From JAEXOD01 sp963667875 (GTDB lineage: Bacteria; Bacteroidota; Ignavibacteria; Ignavibacteriales; Melioribacteraceae), in the NCBI GenBank assembly GCA_963667875.2, contig CAXXGC010000006.1, positions 558,001 to 622,000 of the forward strand: DNA of 64,000 nt. The letters run 5' to 3'. Shown here piece by piece: positions 16,819 through 25,801 of the stretch; position 1 is the first letter of the stretch, and every line of letters starts with the position of its first letter. Position numbers and translations under genes: made by a program. Under the pieces are notes generated by a model. It was given only the letters and a program-made list of their open reading frames with translations. It was not told where the DNA came from and ran no database searches.

Positions 16819-17821
16819 TTTTATCTCCCGATTGATATTTGCTTATAAACTCTTCTGCTTCTTTAATTAATACTGATATATATTTTTCCAATTTCTCATT
16901 TATAAATCTGATTCCTGATGCATGGTAATGTCCTCCGCCGCCATATTTTTTTGCTAAAATATTAACTGGTACATTACCCCTTGATCTTAAACTAACTTTG
17001 AATCCATCAGATAATTCAAAAAATAAAATTCCCACCAAAACACCTGCTATTGATAAACAATAATTTACAAATCCATCAACTTCCGATTCGTCAACATTAT
17101 TTTGTTTTATCATATCTTGTGTAATTACCATATAACTTACATTTTTTAATTCATTTAGATGTAATGTAGTTAATACATCACCTAACAGCTTTAATTTACC
17201 ATACCCCGAATTATCATAAATTTGTTCATGTATTTCACCCGGTATTACTCCCAAATCTAAAAAGTCAGCAATAATTCTATGTGTTTTAGCTGTTGTTCTT
17301 TCGTACCTGAATGAACCAGTATCTGTCATTATTGCGGCATATAATACATATGCAATTTTGTAATCCAATTTAATGATTTTTGACTCATTAATAAAATTAA
17401 AAAGTATTTCCCCTGTTGCGCTGCTGTTTGTATCAATAACCATGTTTTCCGTAAAATTGTCAGGATATTCGTGATGATCAATACAAATCATTGTTTTATT
17501 CGCATTTCGAATAATAGTTTCCAGACTTTTAGTTCGGCTTATATTGTTAAGATCTAACAACACTATTACTTCACAATTTTTTATTATTTCATCATGTTTA
17601 TCGGAATAATATTGTTCAATAATATTATTTTTATCTAAAAATAATATATTTTCAGGTGTAGCACTATGATTAATTATTTTAACTTCTTTATTAAGACTCT
17701 TTAAAATATAATAAAAAGCCATTTCGCTTCCAATTGCATCAGCATCCGGATTTACATGGCACGTAAGCACAAATTTTTGATTTTCTTTTATAAGTTCAGC
17801 TAATTCAATAAATGTTATCAT
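16811..17821 (-). CDS. nrnA: DHH/DHHA1 phosphoesterase, NrnA type (oligoribonuclease / pAp phosphatase)
   Basis: 336 residues. Motif I is HVNPDADAIGS (22-32), Asp90 lies in LLDLN, and motif III is the DHH at 115-117 (CIDHHEYPD). The C-terminal DHHA1 domain carries KYGGGGHYHASG. This is the layout of NrnA-like enzymes that degrade nanoRNA and hydrolyse 3'-phosphoadenosine 5'-phosphate using Mn2+. It is first of the pair with pepA and overlaps it by 8 bases. The upstream region holds no gene but many hairpins. RecJ is excluded by size. Confidence 0.85.
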   Translation of the reverse strand: MITFIELAELIKENQKFVLTCHVNPDADAIGSEMAFYYILKSLNKEVKIINHSATPENILFLDKNNIIEQYYSDKHDEIIKNCEVIVLLDLNNISRTKSLETIIRNANKTMICIDHHEYPDNFTENMVIDTNSSATGEILFNFINESKIIKLDYKIAYVLYAAIMTDTGSFRYERTTAKTHRIIADFLDLGVIPGEIHEQIYDNSGYGKLKLLGDVLTTLHLNELKNVSYMVITQDMIKQNNVDESEVDGFVNYCLSIAGVLVGILFFELSDGFKVSLRSRGNVPVNILAKKYGGGGHYHASGIRFINEKLEKYISVLIKEAEEFISKYQSGDKNV

Positions 17822-17847
17822 TTTTACTCAGTAAACTTTTTTTAAAG

Positions 17848-17895
17848 GGGCTAAAGCCCGTTTTGTTTTGTATAACCACGTCATTTATGGCGTGG
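17848..17895. repeat. Intact hairpin pair: TAAA-loop hairpin plus CCACG hairpin
   Basis: GGGC-TAAA-GCCC at 17848-17859 is followed by CCACGTCA-TTTA-TGGCGTGG at 17876-17895, with one G-T wobble in the stem. The same pair occurs again about 195 bases on (18043-18081), where the second hairpin is interrupted by element copy 2. This copy acts as an empty-site reference. Confidence 0.75.
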
Positions 17896-18042
17896 ATTAA
17901 AATCACAATAGCTTTGGGTTTTAATCCAAGTTCTTAAAACTATATATCTTAAAATATTTCTCTCATTTCTATGAAAAACTTTTTACTTTATAATGTTTTT
18001 TTGGCTCTCTTACCAGAAAAGCAAATCAACATTATTTTTCTT

Positions 18043-18085
18043 GGGCTAAAGCCCGCGTTGTTTTTTGCCATGTCCACGCCATAAA
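18043..18085. repeat. Second hairpin pair, interrupted by element copy 2
   Basis: GGGC-TAAA-GCCC at 18043-18054, then CCACGCCA (18074-18081) and TAAA (18082-18085). The partner arm TGGCGTGG is at 18384-18391, preceded by a second TAAA (18380-18383). Confidence 0.8.
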
Positions 18086-18379
18086 GAGATTGTGTTAAAA
18101 TTGGGGAATGGCACGTTTTCTGTTAATTTTCATTATCGTTCACTATTATTATGCTTGGGTTAAAACCCAATATTTTCTTTTTCCAGATCCCCAGCTTAAA
18201 AGCTGGGGTTATTTAATAACCTTCTAACTTATTGTAACAACTTTAGTTATAGCTTTACTATTCCCATACAAGCACTTCGGAGAAATGCCATGTTTGTAAT
18301 AACGCGCACCCCACCAACCACCAGCACGGCAGAGACGTGCCACCTTTGGATATATTATCCCCAATTTTCACACAACCTG
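18086..18379. mobile_element. Non-autonomous inverted-repeat element, copy 2, inserted in a hairpin loop
   Basis: 294-base non-coding element. The left end is GAGATTGTGTTAAAATTGGG; the right end in reverse is CAGGTTGTGTGAAAATTGGG. It is flanked by TAAA direct repeats, with CCACGCCA and TGGCGTGG outside them: a perfect 8-bp stem whose tetraloop is the duplicated TAAA. The first roughly 115 bases are nearly identical to copy 1 (2751). Internal hairpins TTGGGT-TAAA-ACCCAA (18155-18170) and CCCCAGCT-TAAA-AGCTGGGG (18189-18208) are intact. No reading frame or transposase remnant is visible inside. Confidence 0.82.
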
Positions 18380-18391
18380 TAAATGGCGTGG

Positions 18392-18580
18392 TTATTTAAT
18401 ATTTATTATGTAATCCATCCAAAATTTCACTTTTTAATGTTCGAATGCTATTCTTTCAACAAACAAAAACTTTATATTTTGTCTTGCTGTTTATAATCCC
18501 AAAGGGGTGAAATGATTTTAGCAAATTAATTAACAACCATAAAAGAACCCCTAAAGGGTGAAATATTTGAGACATAATAA
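18392..18580. other. Non-coding stretch after element copy 2
   Basis: No gene. It contains two related motifs, CCCAAAGGGGTGAAAT near 18488-18503 and CCCCTAAAGGGTGAAAT near 18548-18564, in the same orientation about 60 bases apart, a small dispersed repeat of unknown role. Confidence 0.5.
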
Positions 18581-18616
18581 TAAAAACAATACCCCTGCTA
18601 ACAAAAGACAGGGGTA
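18581..18616 (-). terminator. Terminator of korAB
   Basis: TACCCCTG (18590-18597) pairs with CAGGGGTA (18609-18616); read on the minus strand it is followed by a T-rich tail. It lies 34 bases beyond the korB stop. Confidence 0.8.
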
Positions 18617-18649
18617 CAATAAGTTGTTTTATAACTTTTCAAAAAAATA

Positions 18650-19687
18650 TTAACTAACTTTCCAAGTACTTGTACCATAAAGTAATTTTTTCAAATCGCC
18701 TTTACCTTTTTTAGCGGTAACTGTTTCAATTTGCTCAGCCACATCGCCATCGTAAGTAGGTTTAAGTATTTGACGATAAATACCAATAGGAGTTGGCATT
18801 CCGGCATGATCCGTTAGATGTGCTAAAATAAACGCACGTATCGGATTTGGATCAAATTCATCATGTACTAAAGCATCATTAATTGAATTATTAGTATCGT
18901 TTAGATCGATGATTACCGGAGAAAAACCGTCAAGTTTAATTGCTTTATCTTTATTTTTACCAAATACCATTGGCTGATTGTGCTCAAGAGTTAAAACAGT
19001 ATCCAGTTTAGTTTCTTTATTAGTTAAATTCTCAAATGTACCATCGTTAAAAATAACACAATTTTGATATATTTCAATAAATGCCATTCCCTTATGTTGG
19101 GCAGCTCTTTTTATCATTTCCTGCATATGTTTTAGATCTCTATCCAAAGTTTTAGCAACAAAAGTTGCTTCCGAACCAAGAGCTAAAGAAGCAGGGTTAA
19201 ATGGATAATCAACAGCACCATAAGGACTTGTTTTAGTAACCTTCCCTTTTTCAGATGTTGGTGAATATTGACCTTTTGTTAATCCATATATCTGATTATT
19301 GAACATCAGAACTTTTAAGTCAACATTTTTTCGGCATGCATGAATAAAATGGTTACCGCCAATACTCATTAAATCACCGTCACCGGTGGCAACCCATACA
19401 GAAAGTTCAGGACGGGCAACTTTTAATCCGGTTGCAATTGCAGGAGCACGGCCATGGATTGTATGGAATCCGTAAGTTCCCATATAATATGGAAATCGGC
19501 TTGAGCAGCCTATTCCGGCAATCCAAACAATGTTTTCTTTTTTTACACCTATATCGGGAAAAGTTCTTTGAACTTGAGCCAAAACAGAATAATCGCCACA
19601 TCCCGGACACCATCTAACATCAATACCTGATGAAAAATCTTTTGATGTAAGTTTTATTTCTTGCGGATCTATTATATTATTTTCCAT
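18650..19687 (-). CDS. korB: 2-oxoacid:ferredoxin oxidoreductase beta subunit (2-oxoglutarate type likely)
   Basis: TPP-binding subunit, 345 residues. The start at 19687 (MENNIIDPQE) is set by GGAGG five bases upstream; a longer frame exists but lacks this signal. Cys27, Cys30 (WCPGCGDY), Cys61 (GIGCSSR) and Cys210 are placed as the four [4Fe-4S] ligands. GDGDLMSIGGNHF (102-114) with NNQIYGLTKGQ is the TPP/Mg motif. With KorA it catalyses CoA-dependent oxidative decarboxylation of a 2-oxoacid with ferredoxin reduction, or the reverse. The start lies within the last codons of korA, so translation is coupled. Subunit layout suggests the 2-oxoglutarate enzyme; other 2-oxoacids are not excluded. 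Confidence 0.88.
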   Translation of the reverse strand: MENNIIDPQEIKLTSKDFSSGIDVRWCPGCGDYSVLAQVQRTFPDIGVKKENIVWIAGIGCSSRFPYYMGTYGFHTIHGRAPAIATGLKVARPELSVWVATGDGDLMSIGGNHFIHACRKNVDLKVLMFNNQIYGLTKGQYSPTSEKGKVTKTSPYGAVDYPFNPASLALGSEATFVAKTLDRDLKHMQEMIKRAAQHKGMAFIEIYQNCVIFNDGTFENLTNKETKLDTVLTLEHNQPMVFGKNKDKAIKLDGFSPVIIDLNDTNNSINDALVHDEFDPNPIRAFILAHLTDHAGMPTPIGIYRQILKPTYDGDVAEQIETVTAKKGKGDLKKLLYGTSTWKVS

Positions 19688-21524
19688 TTTCGCCTCCAAG
19701 TATTTCTCTAATCTTATTTTGTATATCATGCGCTTTAAATGGCAATCCTTTCATAATATTAAGCTGTTTTACATCGGCCAAATATTCACTTTTAAGTATA
19801 GTGGCTAGTTGTCCTAAGTTAATTTCGGGAACCAAAATATGTTTGTATTTCTTTAATATTTCTCCTAAATTTGCAGGGAAAGGATTTAGATATTTGATAT
19901 TAATTTGTGCTGCTTTTTGACCTTCTTCTCTAACTCGTCTTACAGCTTCCGATATAGCACCAAAAGTACCACCCCATCCAACAACTAAAATATCGGCATC
20001 TTCATCACCAATAACTTCAAGCAAAGGAATATCTTTTGCAATTCCTTTAACTTTTTTAGCACGTAATTTGCACATTAAGTCGTGATTATCAGTATCATAA
20101 CTAACTGCACCGGTAATATTAGCTTTTTCAAGACCACCAATTCTATGTTCCAATCCGGGAGTACCTGGTATTGCCCAGGGGCGAGCTAAATTTTCGTCTC
20201 TTAAATATGGAGTAAATCCTTCAGCTTCTTTTCTATAACTTACTTTTATTGGTTTTAATTCGTCAATATCAGGTATTTTCCAAGGTTCAGCACCATTAGC
20301 AATATATCCATCGGTAAGTAATAAAACCGGAGTCATATATTTTAATGCTATACGGCTGGCTTCAATTGCCATATAAAAACAATCGCTTGGAGTGCTTGCA
20401 GCTAATACCGGAATAGGAGATTCACCGTTTCTTCCATACATGGCCTGTAATAAATCGGCTTGTTCAGTTTTTGTAGGCAACCCTGTACTTGGCCCGCCTC
20501 TTTGAACATCAACAATTACCAACGGCAATTCAGTCATAACAGCTAAACCCATTGCCTCAGTTTTTAAAGCTAAGCCGGGTCCGCTTGTTGTAGTAAGTGC
20601 TAATGAACCGCCAAAAGCAGCCCCAATTGCACTGGTTATACCGGCAATTTCATCTTCGGCTTGTACGGTTTTAACGCCATAGTTTTTATATGTACTTAAA
20701 TATTGCAATATTTCGGTTGCTGGGGTAATTGGATATGAACCTAAATATAATGGTAAATCAGCTAATAATGATGCTGCAACAAAGCCAACCGCAGTTGCTT
20801 CATTACCTGAAATATTTCTATAAACTCCTTTTGGTAATTGAGCCGATTTTACATCAAAACGAGTTGTAAACAATTCAGTATGTTCACCATAATTATATCC
20901 CGACTTAAGCACTATTTCATTAGCCTCCTTAAGTTCAGGTTTTTTTGCAAATTTTTTCTCAATCCAATCTAACGTAGGTTTTATTTCACGGTTAAACATC
21001 CAATACATCAATCCAAGTGCAAAAAAGTTTTTGCATCGTACTATTTCTTTCATAGAAAGTTTAGTATCTTTTAATGCATTTGATGTTAATGTGGTTATTG
21101 GAACAATATAAACATTGTAATTAGCCAATGAACCATCTTCCAATGGATTGGCTTTGTATTTTGCAGTTTGTAAATTTTTGGAATCAAATGCGTCCAAATT
21201 TACAATAATTGTTGCTCCCTTTTTTAGGTCTTTTAAATTTACCTTTAAAGCAGCAGGATTCATAGCTACTAATACATCAGGACTATCTCCCGGAGTATGA
21301 CTAACCTTTGAACTAAAGTGTAATTGAAAACCGCTTACACCATAGGTTGTTCCGGCGGGTGCCCGTATTTCAGCCGGATAATCGGGTAATGTACTCAAAT
21401 CGTTTCCAAACAAAGCCGTAGTATCGCTAAACTGAGATCCAGTCAACTGCATCCCATCACCGGAATCTCCGGCAAATCTAACAGTTACTTCTGTTAACTC
21501 AAATATTTCTTTCTCTTGTGACAT
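19677..21524 (-). CDS. korA: 2-oxoacid:ferredoxin oxidoreductase, fused gamma-alpha subunit
   Basis: 615 residues from ATG 21524; an in-frame TTG three codons earlier is less likely. The N-terminal gamma domain has GDSGDG (19-24) and covers about residues 1-190. The alpha (pyrimidine-binding) domain follows, with SYPITPATEIL, AEDEIAGI, TTSGPGLALKTEAMGLA and VDVQRGGPSTGLPTKTEQ. This fused form is typical of two-subunit KorAB enzymes. It is first in the korA-korB operon, with korB starting inside its 3' end. In anaerobic relatives the enzyme serves the TCA cycle in oxidative or reductive direction, consistent with the (homo)aconitase and dehydrogenase genes nearby. Confidence 0.9.
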   Translation of the reverse strand: MSQEKEIFELTEVTVRFAGDSGDGMQLTGSQFSDTTALFGNDLSTLPDYPAEIRAPAGTTYGVSGFQLHFSSKVSHTPGDSPDVLVAMNPAALKVNLKDLKKGATIIVNLDAFDSKNLQTAKYKANPLEDGSLANYNVYIVPITTLTSNALKDTKLSMKEIVRCKNFFALGLMYWMFNREIKPTLDWIEKKFAKKPELKEANEIVLKSGYNYGEHTELFTTRFDVKSAQLPKGVYRNISGNEATAVGFVAASLLADLPLYLGSYPITPATEILQYLSTYKNYGVKTVQAEDEIAGITSAIGAAFGGSLALTTTSGPGLALKTEAMGLAVMTELPLVIVDVQRGGPSTGLPTKTEQADLLQAMYGRNGESPIPVLAASTPSDCFYMAIEASRIALKYMTPVLLLTDGYIANGAEPWKIPDIDELKPIKVSYRKEAEGFTPYLRDENLARPWAIPGTPGLEHRIGGLEKANITGAVSYDTDNHDLMCKLRAKKVKGIAKDIPLLEVIGDEDADILVVGWGGTFGAISEAVRRVREEGQKAAQINIKYLNPFPANLGEILKKYKHILVPEINLGQLATILKSEYLADVKQLNIMKGLPFKAHDIQNKIREILGGENGK

Positions 21525-21602
21525 TTTACTCAACTCATTTTTTTGAATTTGTTAGTGTATGCAAAAATAATAAAAAATTATTATTAAACAATCTTTATAA
21601 AT

Positions 21603-23372
21603 TTATTTTGCTTTCTTCATATAATCTAAAAATTCTTGTGCATTTACAAAACCTGTAAGCCTTTTTACCTCATTTCCCTTATTATCTATTATTAATACGG
21701 TAGGCATACCTAATATATTAAACTTTTTACGCAATTTTTCATTCTTTTCCGAAAGTGTTTGTGTCATATCAACTTTATAAAAAGTAAATAAATTTGACTC
21801 TTTTATTATTTTAGGATCAGAAAAAGTTAATTTATCTAATTCTTTACAAGGAATACACCAGTCGGCATAAAAATCTATTACCATTTTTTCGTTATTTGCA
21901 ATTGACTGATCGTATGCTTCCAAACTGAATTTTTTCCATTCAGGTGAAACTTTTTGGCTTGGGATTAATAAATAAACTGCAAATGCTAAAACAACAAACG
22001 AAAAAACATATTTAAATAAATTAAATCCTTTTACATTTTTAGCAGAGTTATCAAAAAACAAAATATACCCGGCTGCAATTATCATAAATACCGGAAGGAT
22101 ATAAGTTTTTACCGGTTCCGGAATAATTGGCTGCAAAAAGTATATTGCCATTCCAACTAAAATAAAACCAAAAATATGTTTAATTGCTTCCATCCATAAA
22201 CCGGCACGCGGCAGACTTTTAATTTTACCCGAAAACAATGCTAAAATTAAATATGGAGTTCCAAGTCCAACTGCTAAAGTAAAAAACATTAAAAATCCAT
22301 ACCAAGGATCCCCTTTTGCACCAACTACAGTAACCAAACCTAACACAAAAGGACCAATACAAGGAGCGGCAACTATACCCATGGTTAATCCCATAAAAAA
22401 CGCTCCCCAGTAGCCGGATTGCGCTCCGCCTGCTTTCATAACTAAAGAGTCGGGTAATTTAAATTCGTATAACCCAAACATACTTAATGCTAAAGCAATT
22501 AATACAAGAGCAATTATTATTATTACAATAGGATTTTGTAATAAAGCTCCAAAAACTGCTCCGCTTAAAGATGTAACCACACCAACTATTGAGTATGTAA
22601 AAGCCATACCCAAAACATATAATAAACCAAGTACAAACAAACGTGATGTTTTGCCTTCACTTTGTCCGCCAAAATAACCTATTGTAATTGGTATTAGCGG
22701 ATAAACACATGGCGTTAAATTTAATGCAAGCCCGCCTAAAAAAACTATAATAAGGCTAATAAATAAACCGCTTGATTCCAATTTTTGGGCTAAACTTTCT
22801 TCTTCTGCTGGTTTAACAACTTCTTCTTTATTGTTTTCGGTTGCGGTTGTTAGTTCTGCGGGAGTTTCATTTTTATTTTCGGTAATTTGGGAAGCACCAC
22901 TTACAACTGAAAAACTAACAACATTTTTAACAGTTGTTGGCGGCATACACGAAGCATTATTACATGCTTGATAAGTAAACTCGAAATTTAACTTATAATC
23001 CCCTATTTTGGTTTCTTCCGGAACTCGTACAGTACCTTTTACCGTTACCAATCCTTCATAAACAGAAACCGGTTTATCGGAAAAGCTGAATTTTATTTCT
23101 TTGGATTTAGGGAATTCAACATTATAAAATCTGAACATCCCGCCTTTAATAAGTTCAACTTTGGAAGCAATTAAATACTCATCGTTGGGAGCATTTGAAT
23201 TGATATGCCAGCCTTCACTAATTTTTAGATTAAATCTAATTTTTAATTCCATTCCTGGTTTTAACGAATCGAACGATTGTGTGGTTTTAATTTCAACTAA
23301 ATTTTCACCAAATTGAGCATTTATTGAAATAACGCCAAAAAACATCAATAAAATAAACATTTTACGTAACAT
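21603..23372 (-). CDS. dsbD: Thiol:disulfide interchange protein DsbD
   Basis: 589 residues from ATG 23372 (MLRKMFILL), preceded by AAGGA; a longer frame overlapping nadE is less likely. Order: signal peptide (ending ISINAQ), an N-terminal DsbD-alpha-like immunoglobulin fold (about 20-160, with CNNASCMPP), a Glu-rich linker, a membrane domain with about eight to nine spans and two buried Cys (NLTPCVYPLIP and APCIGPF), and a C-terminal thioredoxin domain with Cys506 and Cys509 in WCIPC. It carries reducing electrons across the inner membrane to periplasmic thiol proteins. It follows nadE by 24 bases and may be co-transcribed. Confidence 0.93.
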   Translation of the reverse strand: MLRKMFILLMFFGVISINAQFGENLVEIKTTQSFDSLKPGMELKIRFNLKISEGWHINSNAPNDEYLIASKVELIKGGMFRFYNVEFPKSKEIKFSFSDKPVSVYEGLVTVKGTVRVPEETKIGDYKLNFEFTYQACNNASCMPPTTVKNVVSFSVVSGASQITENKNETPAELTTATENNKEEVVKPAEEESLAQKLESSGLFISLIIVFLGGLALNLTPCVYPLIPITIGYFGGQSEGKTSRLFVLGLLYVLGMAFTYSIVGVVTSLSGAVFGALLQNPIVIIIIALVLIALALSMFGLYEFKLPDSLVMKAGGAQSGYWGAFFMGLTMGIVAAPCIGPFVLGLVTVVGAKGDPWYGFLMFFTLAVGLGTPYLILALFSGKIKSLPRAGLWMEAIKHIFGFILVGMAIYFLQPIIPEPVKTYILPVFMIIAAGYILFFDNSAKNVKGFNLFKYVFSFVVLAFAVYLLIPSQKVSPEWKKFSLEAYDQSIANNEKMVIDFYADWCIPCKELDKLTFSDPKIIKESNLFTFYKVDMTQTLSEKNEKLRKKFNILGMPTVLIIDNKGNEVKRLTGFVNAQEFLDYMKKAK

Positions 23373-23395
23373 AAAGCTTCCTTTTAACTTTTTTA

Positions 23396-25036
23396 TTAAT
23401 TTCTTTTCCAACCATGAACAATTGGAAATCTTCTGCCGTATCCAAAAGCTTTTGTTGAAACTCTTAAAACCGGTGCAGCTTGTTTTCTTTTAAATTCATT
23501 TAAATCAACAAGACGTAATGTCTTTAAAACAATTTCTTTATGTCCAATAGTTTCAATTATCTGGTTACTTTCTTTATATTCTTCCAAATACATCTTTAAT
23601 ACAGTATCAAGCAAATCGTAAGGAGGTAAAGAATCCTGATCTGTTTGATTTGGTCTTAATTCAGCCGATGGGGCTTTTTCAATTATTTCAACCGGAATAA
23701 TCTCTTCATCTTTATTAATATATTTTGCAATTTGATAAACTTGAGTTTTGTAAACGTCTCCTATTACTGCTAAAGCACCGCACATATCGCCATACATGGT
23801 TGCATAACCAACAGAAATTTCACTTTTGTTTCCCGTTGTGCATAATAAATAATTAAATTTGTTTGAAAGAGCCATTAAATATAATCCGCGAGTACGCGAT
23901 TGTATATTTTCTTCCGCAACATTTGGTTCAGTTCCTGCAAAAACAGGATCTAATACTTCCAATACTTTATCAAATACCGGTTGAATGCTAAACGTATTAG
24001 ATGAGATGTTTAATTTTTCAATAAGTTTCAAAGAATCATCAATACTGCCTTTGCTGCTATATTTAGACGGCATCATTACAACGTGTACATTTTCTTTTCC
24101 AAGTGCTTTTACTGCAATATATGCAACAATTGCCGAATCAATTCCTCCGCTTAAACCAACCAATGCTTGTTTAAAACCGGTTTTAAAACTATATTCTTTA
24201 ACTCCATAAATTAACGCATCCAATACTTCTTCTTCATAACAAGATTCAATTTCTTTTACAGGTTCATAAGTTAAATCGGTATCAAATATAAAATAATCTT
24301 CAGCAAATCTTTTCCCTATTTCCTGTAAATTACCATCAGCACCAAAACACATACTTGCACCGTCAAAAATTAAATCGGTTTGAGCACCGGCACAGCAAGT
24401 ATAAATTAAAGGTAATTTATTAGTTTTTGTTAAAACGGAAAGCATTTTTCGTCTTTGTTCACGTTTACCGTAAGCATAAGGCGAAGCGGAAATATTAATT
24501 AATAACTCGGCACCTTTATCCACTAATCTTTGTACAGGATCAACCGAATAACGTCTTTTTTTCCAATAATCAGCATCATTCCAAATATCTTCGCATATCG
24601 AAATGCCAAGTTTAACACCTCTAAATGGGAATACCGATACTTCTTTTGCCGATTCAAAATACCGTACTTCATCAAAAACATCGTAATTTGGCAATAAGGT
24701 CTTTTTTTGAACAAATTGTACTTTTCCATTAAAACATAATACAGCCGAATTATACAAGCCGCTTCCGACCGCATCAAATTCTTCGGTAATAGTACCAAAA
24801 ATTAAACCAACTTTGTTGGTTTCCTCAGCAACCAAGTTAGTAACTTCGGTTAATGATTTTCTAAACTCTTCTTTTTCAACTAAATCCTGCGGAGGATAAC
24901 CACATAATGAAAGCTCAGGACAAATAACTAAATCAACACCGTCTTTTATTCCTTTATAATAACTTTCCAATATTCGTTTTTTATTCCATTCTAAATCGCC
25001 AATTATAGAATTTAACTGGCATACGGCAATTTTCAT
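23396..25036 (-). CDS. nadE: Glutamine-dependent NAD+ synthetase
   Basis: 546 residues with two domains. The N-terminal nitrilase-type glutaminase has the catalytic triad Glu41 (CPELSLCGYPPQD), Lys112 (KTLLPNYDVFDE) and Cys148 (ISICEDIW). The C-terminal synthetase has the ATP pyrophosphatase loop SGGIDS (296-301). It amidates nicotinate adenine dinucleotide using ammonia channelled from glutamine. The length is normal for the two-domain form. The start ATG follows AAGAGAG. It is first of a likely nadE-dsbD pair. Confidence 0.95.
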   Translation of the reverse strand: MKIAVCQLNSIIGDLEWNKKRILESYYKGIKDGVDLVICPELSLCGYPPQDLVEKEEFRKSLTEVTNLVAEETNKVGLIFGTITEEFDAVGSGLYNSAVLCFNGKVQFVQKKTLLPNYDVFDEVRYFESAKEVSVFPFRGVKLGISICEDIWNDADYWKKRRYSVDPVQRLVDKGAELLINISASPYAYGKREQRRKMLSVLTKTNKLPLIYTCCAGAQTDLIFDGASMCFGADGNLQEIGKRFAEDYFIFDTDLTYEPVKEIESCYEEEVLDALIYGVKEYSFKTGFKQALVGLSGGIDSAIVAYIAVKALGKENVHVVMMPSKYSSKGSIDDSLKLIEKLNISSNTFSIQPVFDKVLEVLDPVFAGTEPNVAEENIQSRTRGLYLMALSNKFNYLLCTTGNKSEISVGYATMYGDMCGALAVIGDVYKTQVYQIAKYINKDEEIIPVEIIEKAPSAELRPNQTDQDSLPPYDLLDTVLKMYLEEYKESNQIIETIGHKEIVLKTLRLVDLNEFKRKQAAPVLRVSTKAFGYGRRFPIVHGWKRN

Positions 25037-25801
25037 AAAACTCTCTTTTAATTTTTATTTAACTTGTAAAGTTACCTAACTTTAATACATTTTTCAATTG
25101 AAAACTAAAATAGTTTGTTTTTGCTGATTTGTTTGATTTTTGGATGAATTGTCTTGAACCATGATTAACCTGATTAAAGGATTTCCATGATTTTGGAAAA
25201 TGTCTGAACTATGATTTGTATGATTTAAATGATTGCCATGATTTTAATAAAAGACCTTTTTTATCAGTAACTGTTTTACAATTAATAATTATTTTTATTG
25301 AATTGTCTGAACTATGATTTCCGTGATTTAATTGATTATAATAGTTTTAATTAAAAATTTAGAATTAAAAATTAAAAATTCCCTCGTATTAAACCTTCTT
25401 CGGAGACGAAGAATGTCTGTAGCCAAACGCCACCCCAAACAAACCCACAACCCCAGAGCGGGTTGAATGTTCTTTAGACAAAAATCATAGAACGCTGATT
25501 TGCACAGATTTAAAGGATTTACGCAGATTATAATGATTAAATTGTCTGAACTATGATTTTTATGATTTAAATGATTATTATGATTTTTTTATAAACATCT
25601 TTTAAAACCTCGTTAAAATTTTTTGTCAGTAGCCTAAACATCAACAAAATAAGAAGACACCCACAAACTTGGGTTACATGTTCTTTTAACCCTATTTGAA
25701 TAATAAGACACAGATTACGCAGATTATTAATTAATTTTATCTGTGTTCATCTGCCTAATCTGTGTCATCTGTGTTCTATTGTTTTTAATTATAATTCAAA
25801 A
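25037..25801. repeat. Repeat-rich gap: 9-bp periodic TGATT repeats, CAGATT palindrome and hairpins
   Basis: No gene. At least four copies of a roughly 45-base unit (about 25155-25196, 25203-25246, 25306-25350, 25548-25586) consist of degenerate 9-mers of type TATGATTTA. A related CAGATTTAAAGGATTTA tract is at 25494-25530. An ACACAGATT-type imperfect palindrome covers about 25708-25777. Two hairpin units beginning TGTAGCC or AGTAGCC with CCACAACCCC / GGGTT arms lie at about 25416-25475 and 25626-25684; these resemble the unit at 3118-3170. The promoter of nadE must lie at the high-A+T left edge but is not clear. Confidence 0.7.

Noticed and set aside
19677..19729. Longer korB start (MIYKIRLEKYLEAK-)
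   Set aside because: It would lie inside korA without a ribosome site, while ATG 19687 has GGAGG at ideal distance.
25138..25600. CRISPR array
   Set aside because: Repeats are short, degenerate and directly abutting, with no unique spacers and no cas genes.
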